The notes under the pieces were generated by a model. That model did not search any database. It saw only the letters and a program-made list of their open reading frames with translations, and was not told the DNA's origin. DNA of 8,207 bases, from the NCBI GenBank assembly GCA_027081695.1, contig JALWJI010000004.1, positions 1 to 8,207 on the forward strand. Direction: 5' to 3'. Position 1 is the first letter of the stretch, and every line of letters begins with the position of its first letter. Position numbers and translations under genes: made by a program. This DNA is from Acidilobaceae archaeon (GTDB taxonomy: Archaea; Thermoproteota; Thermoprotei_A; Sulfolobales; Acidilobaceae). Below are positions 1-6,968 of the stretch, piece after piece.

Positions 1-507
1 GTGTATACTGCGGCTACATTTGTTCCCGTGACTGCAACATATGATAGTTTTACGTTGAATGTACCTCTAAATGCTCCAGTTACAGTATCCTCTATTAAGG
101 GTAACACTGCTACTGTATATCTGGGAAACGTTAAAGTAGAAGGTGACCAGATAACGGTACCGGTTAGAATTTATCTCAGCATAAATGATACAAGCGTGTC
201 CGCCTCGACAGTCCTGACATACGAGATAAATCATCCAGGCTGGGCATCAGTATCCTTAAGAACTGTCAACCCTCCACACATAACAGACATTAATGTTGAA
301 GCAGACGAATCAATTATATCATATGTCGTCACAAGCCAAATATTTAGCGAGCAACCTCCAAGGACAACTCTCACCACCGTCAGGATCTCAGTACGATCCT
401 TCACAAACATTGGACAAGCTATAGTAATCTCCTATGCGTCGATCCTTGCATCTGTTCTCACATTCAAGACCCTATCTAGACTAGAGGTGAAACGTCATGG
501 AATCTAA
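1..507 (+). CDS. C-terminal part of a secreted/surface protein with a C-terminal membrane anchor (5'-partial)
   Basis: The frame is open to the window edge. The first codon is GTG, but no signal peptide follows, so this is most likely the tail of a longer gene and not a true start. I recognise no named family. The 168 visible residues alternate short hydrophobic beta-type strands with Ser/Thr/Asn-rich turns, and there is one sequon (NDT, residue 62). A single hydrophobic helix lies near residues 138-157 and is followed by a short basic tail containing LEVKRH. This is the layout of a protein whose bulk is outside the cell and whose C terminus is in the membrane. The stop overlaps the start of the next gene by 11 bases, which suggests co-transcription and translational coupling. 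The downstream partner has the same topology, so a two-subunit surface complex is plausible but is inference only. Confidence 0.7.
   Translation: MYTAATFVPVTATYDSFTLNVPLNAPVTVSSIKGNTATVYLGNVKVEGDQITVPVRIYLSINDTSVSASTVLTYEINHPGWASVSLRTVNPPHITDINVEADESIISYVVTSQIFSEQPPRTTLTTVRISVRSFTNIGQAIVISYASILASVLTFKTLSRLEVKRHGI
484..490 (+). promoter_or_regulatory. Shine-Dalgarno site for the second surface-protein gene
   Basis: GAGGTGA matches seven bases of the archaeal anti-SD complement (GGAGGTGAT). It sits six bases before the ATG at 497, inside the end of the upstream gene. This fixes the start and supports translation from a shared mRNA. Confidence 0.65.
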
Positions 508-2290
508 GAAAAAACATCTAGGCCATATACTGGTGCTACTAGTTCTAATCACGGTCATCCAAGTCCCTACATCAGAGGCTCAAGCATATGATGTAGGAGC
601 TAGCTATGAAGTACACGAGTTTGATAACACAGTAGAGGTAAACCTAATATCATCTACAGGGATAGTTCTGGGCAAAATAGTATTCTATACTTCAAAACTA
701 GAGACAATCATTTACGATATTACAATTGATACACGACACATTTCACCGGACACGTTACTAGTCCTCGAATACAACTATACCTGCAACACATCCGAATATA
801 TGCTCAGGAGGACACTCTTGTCCACCGAGACCCTATCACTAACCTCTCTAATGCAAGAATGCAACGATCTTGAAGAAATACACGTCAAAGATCTCAGACT
901 TATCGCAGTAATATTCGAGGAAAACCAATCAATAATCAAAACGCTCGACCTGTTAGATTATCTAGGAGAGAATCACAGTCTAATTCTAATAAAGAATTAT
1001 AAAAACTACTGGTTTACACTCGAGCCAAGAAACGTGGTACCGGGATGGATACGCGTACTAATTAGGACCTTCTATACAGATCTAGGAGACGTTGAAGTAG
1101 TAAGCGACAAAGTATTCAACCAGACCACAGAGCTCAAACTATTATTAGAACCGCGGGGAACGAGTCTACTGGGTACTAATGTATCATTCAGTCTTGTCCA
1201 AGCTGATAACAACTACATAGTATATAGTGATAAACTAGATCCTAACAAGATACTGATAATTACAGGAGATCTTCCAGGGATAGAATACGGCAAAGAATAC
1301 TATCTATATATAAGAGCAGAACGATACGGTATTGCAAAGTCTCTTAACTTATCCAGTACTATTGGCCCTATAGTGTTTGTCGAGAAGAGAATAGAGGTCG
1401 AAACAATACCCCTCACGTTAAAAGATATAGGAAATGAGGGGTTATTCACACACATAGTCATTGATATCCCCATGGATGTCTCGAGTAACGAGGTATGGAT
1501 CGACTACACTCCACTCGGCGGATCTATACCTACGATAATGATCGCTGGCCTAGAAAGATACGGCCCTGAACATACTCTGCTCCACATTTATCTAGTCTCA
1601 GAGTCACCACTATACGGATACTTCACGCTGGATATCAAAAAGAGCGACGCCAAAGTATGGAGAGGATCCGTGTACATCGAAACTAGCTGGGCAAACGACG
1701 CTCTGGTAAAAATATCTAGTCTCCAAGCAGCATACTATGTCCTCGACAATCATGTAACGACCAGGTCAGGACCAGGAGACTATACTCTCGTCATTACAGC
1801 GAATGAGACGATAACTCCAAGCGACATACTCATCGTAACAGTAGAGCTTAATGTAACAAAGAAGAACCTAATATCCCCGATCATACTGTACCCGTATGCC
1901 GATTCAAGACCCGTTGAGGGCAGCCCATTCACGAGTTCAATAGTCTATTTGTTTAACTCGACGAATCCCGGTACAAGACAAATATACATTACTCCCGGAA
2001 AACTTTCCTTCATAATACCGGCCTCATACATAACTCGCCAAGATCCGGGATCATATACCGAGTTCTTCTTCACCCTATACCTCGGACTAGAAAACATAGA
2101 AAACATAACGATAACAAACATATCCATAACGAAAATATCGATATACAATGAAACAACAAGATACGAGCAGGAGGCATATTTCTCGCCAATATACGTAGCC
2201 TTAGCAGCAATACTAGTAGCCGCATCGGCAATACTACTTCTAAGGAAAAGGTATAGAGTTGATTTGATTACTCGGGTGCTTCGAAGATAA
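497..2290 (+). CDS. Secreted, heavily glycosylatable, beta-rich surface protein with C-terminal TM anchor
   Basis: This is a 597-residue protein of no family I can name. Residues 1-30 form a signal peptide: basic KKKHLGH, then a hydrophobic core, then a likely cleavage site after EAQA. The body (31-560) is predicted mostly beta, as in stacked sandwich domains. It has 13 N-x-S/T sequons, at Asn 93, 97, 143, 159, 208, 228, 284, 436, 452, 487, 536, 541 and 551. It has only two cysteines, C96 and C122, which could form one disulfide. A single membrane helix spans about 565-582, and a cytoplasmic tail rich in Arg and Lys follows. The ATG has a strong SD and overlaps the preceding gene by 11 bases. 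Its last 23 bases overlap the convergent SRPBCC gene. A role in the cell envelope (S-layer-associated, adhesion or transport scaffold) is inferred from topology only. No catalytic motif is visible. Confidence 0.85.
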   Translation: MESKKKHLGHILVLLVLITVIQVPTSEAQAYDVGASYEVHEFDNTVEVNLISSTGIVLGKIVFYTSKLETIIYDITIDTRHISPDTLLVLEYNYTCNTSEYMLRRTLLSTETLSLTSLMQECNDLEEIHVKDLRLIAVIFEENQSIIKTLDLLDYLGENHSLILIKNYKNYWFTLEPRNVVPGWIRVLIRTFYTDLGDVEVVSDKVFNQTTELKLLLEPRGTSLLGTNVSFSLVQADNNYIVYSDKLDPNKILIITGDLPGIEYGKEYYLYIRAERYGIAKSLNLSSTIGPIVFVEKRIEVETIPLTLKDIGNEGLFTHIVIDIPMDVSSNEVWIDYTPLGGSIPTIMIAGLERYGPEHTLLHIYLVSESPLYGYFTLDIKKSDAKVWRGSVYIETSWANDALVKISSLQAAYYVLDNHVTTRSGPGDYTLVITANETITPSDILIVTVELNVTKKNLISPIILYPYADSRPVEGSPFTSSIVYLFNSTNPGTRQIYITPGKLSFIIPASYITRQDPGSYTEFFFTLYLGLENIENITITNISITKISIYNETTRYEQEAYFSPIYVALAAILVAASAILLLRKRYRVDLITRVLRR

Positions 2291-3023
2291 GCAAGTCAAC
2301 ATCTTTTTTCTCTAATAAATCTAGCATCTTGTCGACTAGATGGGGGCCTTGAATTTCTTCGTCTCTGGTAGTAGCTATGAAATCGAGGATTTGCCCATTT
2401 TTCACAAGCATCCTTACCGTAGTATTATTCGAGTTGATTCTGACAAATATTGTTGTGTTGCGGGAGAAGTCCTGTAATAGATATAGTAGAGACTGTAAGT
2501 CCTCGTAGTCTGCTATAATCATTTTTCTCTTAGTTAATAGTTTACATTGTGTCATTAGCTTAAGCAAATATGATGGATCACTAAGTCTGCTGGCTAGTTT
2601 CGACTTTTGTTTTTTCCTATATGCTCTTTCCAGAGCTTTTAGTCCTTTGGCGATGTCTTCGGCAAACTCCTTGAGGAATGATAATGACAATGACTCGTAC
2701 GGACCTTTGTAGCTTACCGTGATGATTGCTTGGAGACCGTTCTGCTCTTCTTTAAGCTCTATTCTTATCTGGAACTCTCTATCCTGGGCCTTCCCGCTGT
2801 AGATAACATAGTCCTCTTCCTTAGATATTTCTAGGTCATAATCGAATTCTTTGGATATTCCAAACTTCCTAAAACGTAGAGTAACCCGTATAGGCTTACT
2901 TTCCAAATCGGCGTATTTTAGAAACTTCCAGAAACTAACCATTATTTGTGGATCACCTGCGAGATCAAGGACTTCTTGCTTTGACATGTTTATTTTAATT
3001 GTAGTAGTAAATGTTTTTACCAT
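2268..3023 (-). CDS. SRPBCC/START-like fold protein with an uncharacterised C-terminal domain
   Basis: This is a 251-residue soluble protein with no signal peptide or membrane segment. Residues 1-135 look like an SRPBCC (Bet v 1/START-like, CoxG-type) fold. They begin with a strand carrying the phrase TTTIKINMSKQEVLDLAGDP, typical of the first strand and helix of this fold. Alternating strands follow (about 44-105), ending in a long helix (113-137). Such folds bind hydrophobic ligands or act as small-molecule chaperones. A basic linker (134-146, RAYRKKQKSK) leads to a second alpha/beta unit (about 150-251) with the strand pair VRMLVKNGQILDFIA and a closing strand DLLIFEAPE. I do not recognise this unit; it faintly resembles DUF4388-like effector domains. 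The start has no SD but a TATA box 26-27 bases upstream, so translation is probably leaderless. The 3' end overlaps the convergent surface gene by 23 bases. The ligand is unknown. Confidence 0.75.
   Translation of the reverse strand: MVKTFTTTIKINMSKQEVLDLAGDPQIMVSFWKFLKYADLESKPIRVTLRFRKFGISKEFDYDLEISKEEDYVIYSGKAQDREFQIRIELKEEQNGLQAIITVSYKGPYESLSLSFLKEFAEDIAKGLKALERAYRKKQKSKLASRLSDPSYLLKLMTQCKLLTKRKMIIADYEDLQSLLYLLQDFSRNTTIFVRINSNNTTVRMLVKNGQILDFIATTRDEEIQGPHLVDKMLDLLEKKDVDLLIFEAPE
2302..2313 (+). terminator. Possible T-tract terminator of the surface-protein operon
   Basis: A pyrimidine run with six consecutive T (2304-2309) begins about a dozen bases after the stop at 2290. Archaeal RNA polymerase often terminates on such U-tracts. 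It lies inside the 3' end of the convergent gene, where it also encodes Lys/Glu codons, so the run may be coding coincidence. Confidence 0.3.
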
Positions 3024-3045
3024 AAGTATACACCATTATTTTAAT

Positions 3046-3053
3046 AATATAAA
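3046..3053 (-). promoter_or_regulatory. TATA box of the SRPBCC gene (leaderless promoter)
   Basis: On the minus strand this reads TTTATATT, centred about 26-27 bases before the ATG at 3023. That is the archaeal TATA-to-start-site spacing, and there is no SD before the ATG. Together these suggest transcription begins at or next to the start codon. Confidence 0.55.
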
Positions 3054-3117
3054 TGAATGGTTTTATCATCTATCAATAACACAAACATGTATAGTTATAA
3101 GTAATGAGAAGATAAAC

Positions 3118-4332
3118 CTATAATTTAGAAATAATCTCTCCGGCCAGCTCTCTAATCCTCTCTTGTAACACGACTCCACCCGCAGGCGACAAGGCTTTTT
3201 CCTCTAGAACAGCTACAGTTTCGAACCCACAACTCTCTAGTTGTCCCCTTATACGCTTCGCAGCTATACCTCCCCATCCATAGGTCGCAAGTACTGCGAG
3301 TTTCTTACTCGCTGCTGCCTTTTCACAGATTTCTTCTATTGTATATCTCATCAGGGGAAACAGACCTGCTTCATATGTAGGGGCTGATACAACGAGGGCC
3401 TCGGCATCAATAGCATCGGCAAGAATATCACTGACATTTGGTCGAAACGTATCTGTAAACCCGTAAACAATAGGTTTTAAGCCTTTCTTGCGGAGCTCAC
3501 AGGCAAGCATCCTTGTCATTGATTCAACAGTTCCATACATTGAGGCGTATAGCACCAGAATTTTGCCTTTTACGGGTCTTGCCCCGGCAAGACTCCGATA
3601 GTACTCAATTATCTTCTTGGGCGACCCTCTCCATAATAGTCCATGGCCGGGAGCTATGATCTCGGGAACTATCCCTTTTGCTTCTAGCTTGTCGAGGGCC
3701 TTTATAATCCATTTTCTATAGTTTCCTATAACGGTCACTACATACTTTCTCACACTCCGGAGGAGGTCTCCTTCTCTAGCGCACTCATCATCGAACACTC
3801 CTTCCGGAATACCGAACCCTCCGAAGGCGTCACAGCTTAATAGTACTTTACGTTTCTCGAGCCATGTCATCATAGTCTCCGGCCAATGAAGCCACGGGGT
3901 ATGGATGAAGACAAGTTTCTCGTCACCAATCTCAATTATTTCCCCGTCTTTGACTGGACGAAGCCTTTCAAGGGCTCTTGGATAAGAGTCCATCATCCTC
4001 TTCGTCATGGGATGTGCTAGGACAGTAGCAGACGGAGCCCATCGCAACACCTCTTCGAGGCTCCCCGTATGGTCAGGCTCCATATGGTTTACTACTACAT
4101 ACCTTAACTCGTCGGGTTCTATTAGATGCTCAAGCGCATCTATGAGCTGGGAAGCAAACGTGGACTTCCAGCCGTCTATAAGAACTGCTCCTTCGCTTGT
4201 CTTAAGCAAGTATGCATTGTACGTAACTCCTTCTGGTATTTCCCAGAGTGCTTCGAAATATCTAGTTATCCTATCTCCTACTCTTAGTAGGAACATATCG
4301 TTAGTTACTTCTTCTATTCTATAAGTAGCCAT
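3118..4332 (-). CDS. Flavodiiron protein (F-type A flavoprotein, O2/NO reductase)
   Basis: This is a 404-residue protein, the usual size for a class A flavodiiron protein. The N-terminal half is a metallo-beta-lactamase-fold diiron domain. All expected ligands are visible: H83-x-E85-x-D87-H88, H149 (in PWLHW), D168 (in SCDAFGG) and H230 (in APGHG). The C-terminal half (about 256-404) is a flavodoxin domain with an FMN phosphate loop (YASMYGTVESM, 262-272) and flavin-contacting segments SAPTYEAGLFP (316-326) and TYGWGG (350-355). Family members reduce O2 to water or NO to N2O in the cytoplasm of anaerobes, taking electrons from rubredoxin or a similar carrier. No rubredoxin or flavin-reductase domain is fused here or lies beside it, so the donor is unknown. 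The ATG at 4332 lacks a clear SD. A/T-rich TATA-like stretches lie upstream around 4351-4358 and 4376-4385. Whether O2 or NO is preferred cannot be read from the sequence. Confidence 0.95.
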   Translation of the reverse strand: MATYRIEEVTNDMFLLRVGDRITRYFEALWEIPEGVTYNAYLLKTSEGAVLIDGWKSTFASQLIDALEHLIEPDELRYVVVNHMEPDHTGSLEEVLRWAPSATVLAHPMTKRMMDSYPRALERLRPVKDGEIIEIGDEKLVFIHTPWLHWPETMMTWLEKRKVLLSCDAFGGFGIPEGVFDDECAREGDLLRSVRKYVVTVIGNYRKWIIKALDKLEAKGIVPEIIAPGHGLLWRGSPKKIIEYYRSLAGARPVKGKILVLYASMYGTVESMTRMLACELRKKGLKPIVYGFTDTFRPNVSDILADAIDAEALVVSAPTYEAGLFPLMRYTIEEICEKAAASKKLAVLATYGWGGIAAKRIRGQLESCGFETVAVLEEKALSPAGGVVLQERIRELAGEIISKL

Positions 4333-4808
4333 AACTAGCTCGCCCCTATCATATACTCTGATAGTTCACCTACGATTTTATTTTAACCAATAAGAAATAC
4401 ATAATCTCTCCCATAGATTGAATATTGATATAGGTGTAATAATGGACGAAGTAACAACTAAGTAATGATCAGTCCGAACAGCATCCTCTATAATTCAATC
4501 AAACCCTTCTATAATCTTTAAATTATATATTAAGTTACATACGCTGTTAATCAAAGTAAGGATATTTGTAATTAACATCAATTTTTATAATAGTTAAGAT
4601 ACTAAAAATGACTATATGACTATTCCGGGATAGAGGCTCGTAGGAATCGTCTTAACTTCCCTAGTTCCTCATAAAGCTATAGCAAATAAGCTATATCTAA
4701 ACATACTAAGCTGCCTAAAACTCGTTAATAAATATCAATATTAAGAAATAACGCAGAGGATAGTAGCACGATAACAATGAAATAATCGGTTAGTATCGGT
4801 GTCAAACT
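4333..4808. other. 476-base AT-rich spacer between divergent genes
   Basis: No convincing gene is present on either strand. On the minus strand, TATA-like stretches at 4376-4385 (TTAAAATAAA) and 4351-4358 (GTATATGA) could serve the flavodiiron gene. On the plus strand, a long TATA-like run lies at 4516-4531 and another at 4581-4590. The only compositional break is a GC-richer island at about 4622-4670. Close to the threonine synthase start, GAAATAAT around 4778-4785 is a weak TATA candidate and GGTG at 4798-4801 a weak SD. Confidence 0.5.
4612..4680 (+). ncRNA. Candidate small RNA (GC island in AT-rich spacer)
   Basis: By hand count, 4621-4670 is about 48% G+C, while 4561-4620 is about 18% and 4681-4740 about 27%. 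In AT-leaning hyperthermophile spacers such islands often mark structured RNAs. A TATA-like TTTTTATAAT at 4581-4590 would place a transcription start near 4612. A short inverted repeat, ATTCC (4622-4626) with GGAAT (4643-4647), lies at the island's left side. I found no C/D box pair, tRNA arm or other recognisable class, and no matching strong stem, so this is only a candidate. Strand is inferred from the TATA position. Confidence 0.2.
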
Positions 4809-5789
4809 ATGACATGGAGACTAATCTGTCCCAAATGCGGTTGGACGGGCTATGAAGAAGAATACTACCCTTATTGTCCCTCCTGTGGATCCCCAGTTGA
4901 ACTAGAGGGTGTTCTTCCGAAACCAAATAGACCCATTCTAGGAGAAGGAAACACTCCTCTAGTAAAAAGTAAGACAGCAGATTACAAATTAGAGTATCTC
5001 AATCCTACTGGTAGCTTTAAGGACCGAGGAGTATCGCTCTCGGTATGGATCGCTTCGAGACTAGGCTATAAATGCGTTACTGTGGACTCGAGCGGGAACA
5101 CTGCTATATCGACAGCAGCGTACGCTTCAAGACTGGGCTTAGAGTCCCACATACATGTACCGGCGGGAGCAGACGAGTCGAAGACCCGTATAGTTAGGTT
5201 CCTCGGAGGAAAACTCCACGTACACAACAGTCGAGAAGAAGCCTATCATAACGCTAGGCGAGAAGCCGATAAATGCTATTATATCGCGCATCAATCCAGC
5301 CCTATCTTCCTCGAAGGAATAAAGACCCTAGGAGAAGAACTGTCAAGAGACCTACGAGCAGAAAGTACAGATATTGTTTTACCCGTGAGCAGCGGAAGCC
5401 TACTTCTAGGAGTAGTAAGAGGACTCGGCACACTCAGGGAAAAAACAAGAATAATCGCGGTACAATCAACCAGGGCTCCTTGGCTCAAAAAATATCATAG
5501 ACCAAGACATGAAGACCATGGATCGAGTAGACTACTAGATGCTCTAGTTGTCAAGGATCCTCCAAGAGCCAGAGAAATAGCCAGCGCAATAGACGAGCTC
5601 GTCATATTAGGGGATAAGTCCGTGCTACCGGCATGGAGACAATTGGCCAGAAAGGGGTTCCTCGTTGAGCCTAGTAGCGCTATTGTGGAAGCCGCGAGGA
5701 TTAAACTAGAATTAGATCATCCGGTTCTTGTACTTACGGGTTCCGGGCTAAAATACCACCATAAAATGGACATCCTAGAGCAATCCTAA
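4809..5789 (+). CDS. thrC: Threonine synthase (PLP-dependent, zinc-ribbon N terminus)
   Basis: This is a 326-residue fold-type II PLP enzyme, expected to convert O-phospho-L-homoserine to L-threonine and phosphate in the cytoplasm. The N terminus has a rubredoxin-like zinc knuckle (C7, C10, C23, C26), as in archaeal threonine synthases. EGNTPLV (46-52) and LNPTGSFKDRG (64-74) follow, with K71 as the Schiff-base lysine. SSGNTAIS (94-101) contributes the PLP-contacting Asn97. The phosphate loop reads PVSSGSLLLG (192-201), not the more glycine-rich version I expect. EPSSA (287-291) and TGSGLK (310-315) are typical of threonine synthase. The protein is somewhat short for the family. The ATG has only a weak GGTG six bases upstream. 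No homoserine dehydrogenase or kinase gene is adjacent. A threonine-synthase-like paralogue with another amino-acid substrate is the main alternative. Confidence 0.85.
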   Translation: MTWRLICPKCGWTGYEEEYYPYCPSCGSPVELEGVLPKPNRPILGEGNTPLVKSKTADYKLEYLNPTGSFKDRGVSLSVWIASRLGYKCVTVDSSGNTAISTAAYASRLGLESHIHVPAGADESKTRIVRFLGGKLHVHNSREEAYHNARREADKCYYIAHQSSPIFLEGIKTLGEELSRDLRAESTDIVLPVSSGSLLLGVVRGLGTLREKTRIIAVQSTRAPWLKKYHRPRHEDHGSSRLLDALVVKDPPRAREIASAIDELVILGDKSVLPAWRQLARKGFLVEPSSAIVEAARIKLELDHPVLVLTGSGLKYHHKMDILEQS

Positions 5790-5835
5790 TAGTATACCTA
5801 GAAGACAATAAACCTAAAATCTCAATGAAATGGCA

Positions 5836-5854
5836 CTGGAGACCCGGGTCCCAG
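5836..5854. repeat. GC-rich dyad in the threonine synthase/MBL spacer
   Basis: The 10-base perfect palindrome GACCCGGGTC (5841-5850) is flanked by CTGG (5836-5839) and CCAG (5851-5854), giving nine matched pairs with one unpaired A at 5840. It lies between the stop at 5789 and the start at 5913. It could be an operator or a processing hairpin. No function is demonstrated. Confidence 0.35.
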
Positions 5855-5897
5855 AGAATCAAGCCCAGATCTCAGCATAATGAATAAACCATTATAT

Positions 5898-5903
5898 AGG
5901 AGG
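5898..5903 (+). promoter_or_regulatory. Strong Shine-Dalgarno deciding a GTG start
   Basis: AGGAGG lies nine bases before the GTG at 5913. The in-frame ATG at 5880 has no SD, and its 11 extra residues (MNKPLYRRRAN) are not needed by the fold. I therefore place the start at the GTG. A TTATATA at 5892-5898 overlaps this SD and is badly spaced to act as a leaderless TATA box. Confidence 0.65.
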
Positions 5904-5912
5904 CGGGCAAAC

Positions 5913-6779
5913 GTGCCAAGAATAATACTAATAACGGGGCCGCGTAACGGGAAATTCCCAGAATCCAACTGCTTACTAGTTAAAGACCCGAAAACAAGCA
6001 TCCTAGTAGACTCTGGCTGCGGCGAGGAAAACGTAAAGAGGCTGCGCGACAAGATAGACGCAATAGTATACACGCATATCCACCCAGACCATATAGCCTA
6101 CCACCACCTACTCGAAGGAAAACCCACCTACATACCGGTACAAGACCAGCCATACCAAACACTAGAAGAACTCGCAAAACGCTATGCCCCAGAAATATGG
6201 AAGGACTGGATAAAATACGCCGAGAACATATTCAAACTAGAACAACCACCAATGCCACAACGCGTCTACGAATCCTGGCAACCATTCAAGATAAAAAATT
6301 TAGAAATAACCCCCATCCCGGCACAGGGCCATACCCGAGGACACCACATACTCCTAATAGACAATCACCTCCACCTATCCGATATAGACCTCACACGCTT
6401 CGGACCCTGGTACGGACATCCAGAATCAAGCATCCAAAACTTCATAAACGACATAAACCTAGCCAAGAAAATAGAGGCAAAAACAACTTCAACAAGCCAC
6501 ATACCAAACCTCCATACAAAAAACGAAGCAAACAAACAACTCGAAAACTACCTCAAAAAACTGGAGGAGCAAATAACTAAAGTACTAAACCATATGACCA
6601 TGACCACCCCACTAAAACCAGCAGATCTTGCAGGAAAAGGAATCATCTATAAAAAATACCTCCCCGGAATGGAAACCGTAATGAACTACTTCGAAACACA
6701 AATGATTCACAAAATACTAGAACACCTAGTCTACCATGGACACCTACAGAAAACACACGAAGGCTATATTAAGACATAA
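5913..6779 (+). CDS. Metallo-beta-lactamase-fold hydrolase with C-terminal winged helix (LACTB2-like)
   Basis: This is a 288-residue protein if GTG 5913 is the start (299 from ATG 5880). Numbered from the GTG, the dinuclear metal site is present: THIHPDH (H55, H57, D59, H60), H140 in AQGHTRGH, D157 in LSDIDL, and H196 in TSTSH. The opening strand RIILITGPRNGKFPESN starts right after the GTG, as usual for the fold. The C-terminal region (about 215-288) matches the winged-helix domain seen in LACTB2-type proteins. It has a helix EEQITKVLNHM, a pivot containing PADLAGK, and a last helix EHLVYHGHLQ. LACTB2 relatives include endoribonucleases and thioesterases, so the substrate is uncertain. The gene follows threonine synthase after 123 bases with no clear promoter of its own, so read-through is possible. 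The coding strand is very rich in A and C and poor in G, most strongly in the 3' half. Confidence 0.85.
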   Translation: MPRIILITGPRNGKFPESNCLLVKDPKTSILVDSGCGEENVKRLRDKIDAIVYTHIHPDHIAYHHLLEGKPTYIPVQDQPYQTLEELAKRYAPEIWKDWIKYAENIFKLEQPPMPQRVYESWQPFKIKNLEITPIPAQGHTRGHHILLIDNHLHLSDIDLTRFGPWYGHPESSIQNFINDINLAKKIEAKTTSTSHIPNLHTKNEANKQLENYLKKLEEQITKVLNHMTMTTPLKPADLAGKGIIYKKYLPGMETVMNYFETQMIHKILEHLVYHGHLQKTHEGYIKT

Positions 6780-6889
6780 ACTATAGCAATTCCAACTATC
6801 TCAAACAATAGAATCCTATTAAACAAATAAATCCTAATACCACTCAACAAAATGATGGATAACCAACAAGTCAGCACAATACCTATAGA

Positions 6890-6968
6890 GGGCCCGTAGC
6901 CTAGCCAGGATTAGGGCGCCGGCCTTCGGAGCCGGAGGTCCCGGGTTCAAATCCCGGCGGGCCCGCCA
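6890..6968 (+). tRNA. tRNA-Arg(TCG), CCA encoded
   Basis: A full cloverleaf can be folded. The acceptor stem GGGCCCG (6890-6896) pairs with CGGGCCC (6958-6964). The D stem GCCT pairs with GGGC. The anticodon stem CCGGC (6919-6923) pairs with GCCGG (6931-6935). The anticodon loop CTTCGGA holds anticodon TCG at 6926-6928, reading CGA codons. The T stem CCGGG (6941-6945) pairs with CCCGG (6953-6957), with loop TTCAAAT. The discriminator is G6965, and CCA is encoded at 6966-6968. No intron is seen. I found no well-placed TATA box: an A/T stretch near 6815-6830 is about 60 bases upstream. The gene is followed by an integrase reading away from it, so it is the likely integration target. Confidence 0.97.
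6926..6968 (+). other. Putative attachment-site core (tRNA-Arg 3' half)
   Basis: SSV-type elements recombine within the 3' half of a tRNA gene and regenerate it on insertion. An SSV1-like integrase frame starts downstream and points away from this intact tRNA, so the anticodon-to-CCA segment is the likely core at one border. The matching direct repeat should lie beyond the window, so exact limits are not visible. Confidence 0.45.

Noticed and set aside
2851..3123. Plus-strand frame across the SRPBCC start and spacer
   Set aside because: It is antisense to the SRPBCC first strand and covers its promoter; no SD and no family resemblance.
4007..4324. Plus-strand frame antisense to the flavodiiron gene
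   Set aside because: The opposite strand encodes the intact diiron ligands; this frame has no recognisable feature.
4674..4696. Short direct repeat of AAGCTATA
   Set aside because: Two copies of eight bases in AT-rich spacer DNA are too short to be more than chance.
4333..4808. C/D box sRNA or T-box-like leader for threonine synthase
   Set aside because: I found no RUGAUGA/CUGA pair at proper spacing, and T-boxes are not expected in archaea.
6197..6580. Plus-strand frame inside the hydrolase gene rich in Arg, Thr and Pro
   Set aside because: It is the out-of-frame shadow of the A+C-rich hydrolase; the composition explains it.
6850..6857. C-box-like ATGATGG before the tRNA
   Set aside because: It differs from the consensus and no D box follows before the tRNA.
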